In this document: positions 63,334-64,000 of the stretch, one piece after another | Position numbering within the stretch: the first letter of the stretch is position 1 | How the letters are laid out: every line of letters begins with the position of its first letter | Assembly: GCF_008704795.1 (NCBI RefSeq) | Contig: NZ_CP023690.1 | Coordinates: forward strand, 3,110,501 to 3,174,500 | DNA from: Streptomyces spectabilis | GTDB lineage: Bacteria; Actinomycetota; Actinomycetes; Streptomycetales; Streptomycetaceae | Length of the DNA: 64,000 nucleotides | Direction of reading: 5' to 3' | Made by a program: the position numbers and the translations under genes | Notes under the pieces: model-generated | The model's database searches: none | What the model saw: only the letters and a program-made list of their open reading frames with translations | Told to the model about the DNA's origin: nothing

Positions 63334-64000
63334 GCGGGGTGCGCGCGGGCGCGGGCACCGGCCCGGACGTGTTCACCTTCGGGGAGACCATGGCCGCCCT
63401 GCGCGGCGAGGGGCCGCTGAAGCTGGGCGGCGTCCTGACCGTGTCCGTCGCGGGGGCCGAGTCGAACGTGGCCGTCGGCCTGGCCCGGCTCGGGCACGAC
63501 GCGTCCTGGGCGGGCGCCGTCGGCGACGACGAGGCCGGTGAACTGGTCCTGCGGACGCTGCGGGCCGAAGGCGTGGACGTCACGGGCGCCCGCCGCGACC
63601 CGCACGCGCCCACCGGCCTGATCCTCTTCGAGCCGCGCCTCCCGGAGGTGACGCGGGTCCACTACTACCGCTCCGGGTCCGCCGGTTCACGGGTCGACGC
63701 GGAGGCCGTCGCGCGGGCCTTCGCCGCGACGCCGCCCCGGCTGCTGCATCTGACCGGTGTCACCCCGGCCCTCGGCGAGGCGGCCCGCGCCGCCTGGGAG
63801 CGCGTGCTGCGCCTGGCGCGCGAGCACGCCGTGCCCGTCTGCCTGGACGTCAACCACCGCTCCCGGCTGTGGAGTACGGGCGACGCGGCCGCCTTCCTGC
63901 GCCCCTGGGTGCCGTACGTCGACGTGCTCGTGGCCTCCGCCGACGAGCTGCCGGTGTGCCTGCCGCCCGAGGGCGAACCGGGCGACGCGCGAGCGGCGGC
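63330..64000 (+). CDS. PfkB-family sugar kinase (2-keto-3-deoxygluconate kinase-like), truncated by the window
   Basis: The visible 223 residues contain the PfkB N-terminal signature VSVAGAESNVAVGLARLG, the lid-like VTRVHYYRSGSAGS and PVCLDVNHRSRLW. The C-terminal ATP site (DTTGAGD region) lies beyond the edge. GTG 63330 overlaps the aldolase stop. The pairing with a KDPG-type aldolase makes 2-keto-3-deoxygluconate the likely substrate. Confidence 0.9.
   Translation, partial: MSGVRAGAGTGPDVFTFGETMAALRGEGPLKLGGVLTVSVAGAESNVAVGLARLGHDASWAGAVGDDEAGELVLRTLRAEGVDVTGARRDPHAPTGLILFEPRLPEVTRVHYYRSGSAGSRVDAEAVARAFAATPPRLLHLTGVTPALGEAARAAWERVLRLAREHAVPVCLDVNHRSRLWSTGDAAAFLRPWVPYVDVLVASADELPVCLPPEGEPGDARAA

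Overview
The window is chromosomal DNA of a Streptomyces or a very close relative. The evidence is the very high GC content with GC-biased third codon positions, frequent GTG and TTG starts, GTGA/ATGA stop-start overlaps, typical Streptomyces families (AA10 LPMO, secreted HNH nuclease, EmrB/QacA exporters, DUF4097, DUF2277), and three copies each of two short dispersed repeats that I know from Streptomyces genomes. Most of it is densely packed single genes and small operons. No rRNA, CRISPR array, phage or NRPS/PKS cluster is visible.

Layout. 1-2.5 kb: the C-terminal part of a sensor histidine kinase and its likely NarL-type regulator, separated by a secreted copper LPMO. 2.5-11.3 kb: two drug-type MFS exporters (one with an extra C-terminal domain), an Ltp1-like thiolase, a methyltransferase, a cell-wall amidase, a membrane protein and an F420-type oxidoreductase. 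11.3-16.2 kb: an overlapping three-gene operon for an extracytoplasmic VWA/solute-binding-like system of unknown role, a lipoprotein and a small membrane protein. 16.2-19.5 kb: a glycosyltransferase/methyltransferase/alpha-alpha toroid operon. 19.5-24.2 kb: a KstR orthologue, a 3Fe-4S ferredoxin, an aldehyde dehydrogenase, an MBL hydrolase and a 3-alpha-HSD-like SDR. 24.4-30.3 kb: a five-gene ECF uptake operon whose first two genes encode surface proteins that look like the two halves of a transcobalamin. 31.3-34.1 kb: divergent fadA5 and cyp125. 34.2-54.7 kb: membrane proteins, MHS and multidrug transporters, a MhuD-like haem oxygenase, a TMEM165-type Mn transporter behind a yybP-ykoY riboswitch, secreted HNH nuclease, PhoD, DoxX, degenerate Cu/Zn SOD and DedA. 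55.4-60.1 kb: a 4.6-kb remnant integrative element at tRNA-Val(UAC), with a 34-bp duplicated att site and an integrase 3' fragment. 60.3-64 kb: DUF4097 lipoprotein, coiled-coil protein, KDPG aldolase and the start of a PfkB sugar kinase.

How the genes work together. Sites matching the KstR consensus TnnAACnnGTTnnA lie in front of the Ltp1-like gene (5324), between the glycosyltransferase operon and kstR (19531), and twice, imperfectly, between fadA5 and cyp125. This ties scattered genes into one predicted steroid side-chain catabolic regulon: CYP125 oxidises the side chain terminus, the adjacent ferredoxin and aldehyde dehydrogenase could support that oxidation, and FadA5 and the Ltp1-like thiolase act in beta-oxidation. 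The ECF operon is the best candidate for a little-described system: surface capture by a split alpha-toroid/beta-domain pair, then import by S, T and double-ATPase components, most plausibly for a cobalamin.
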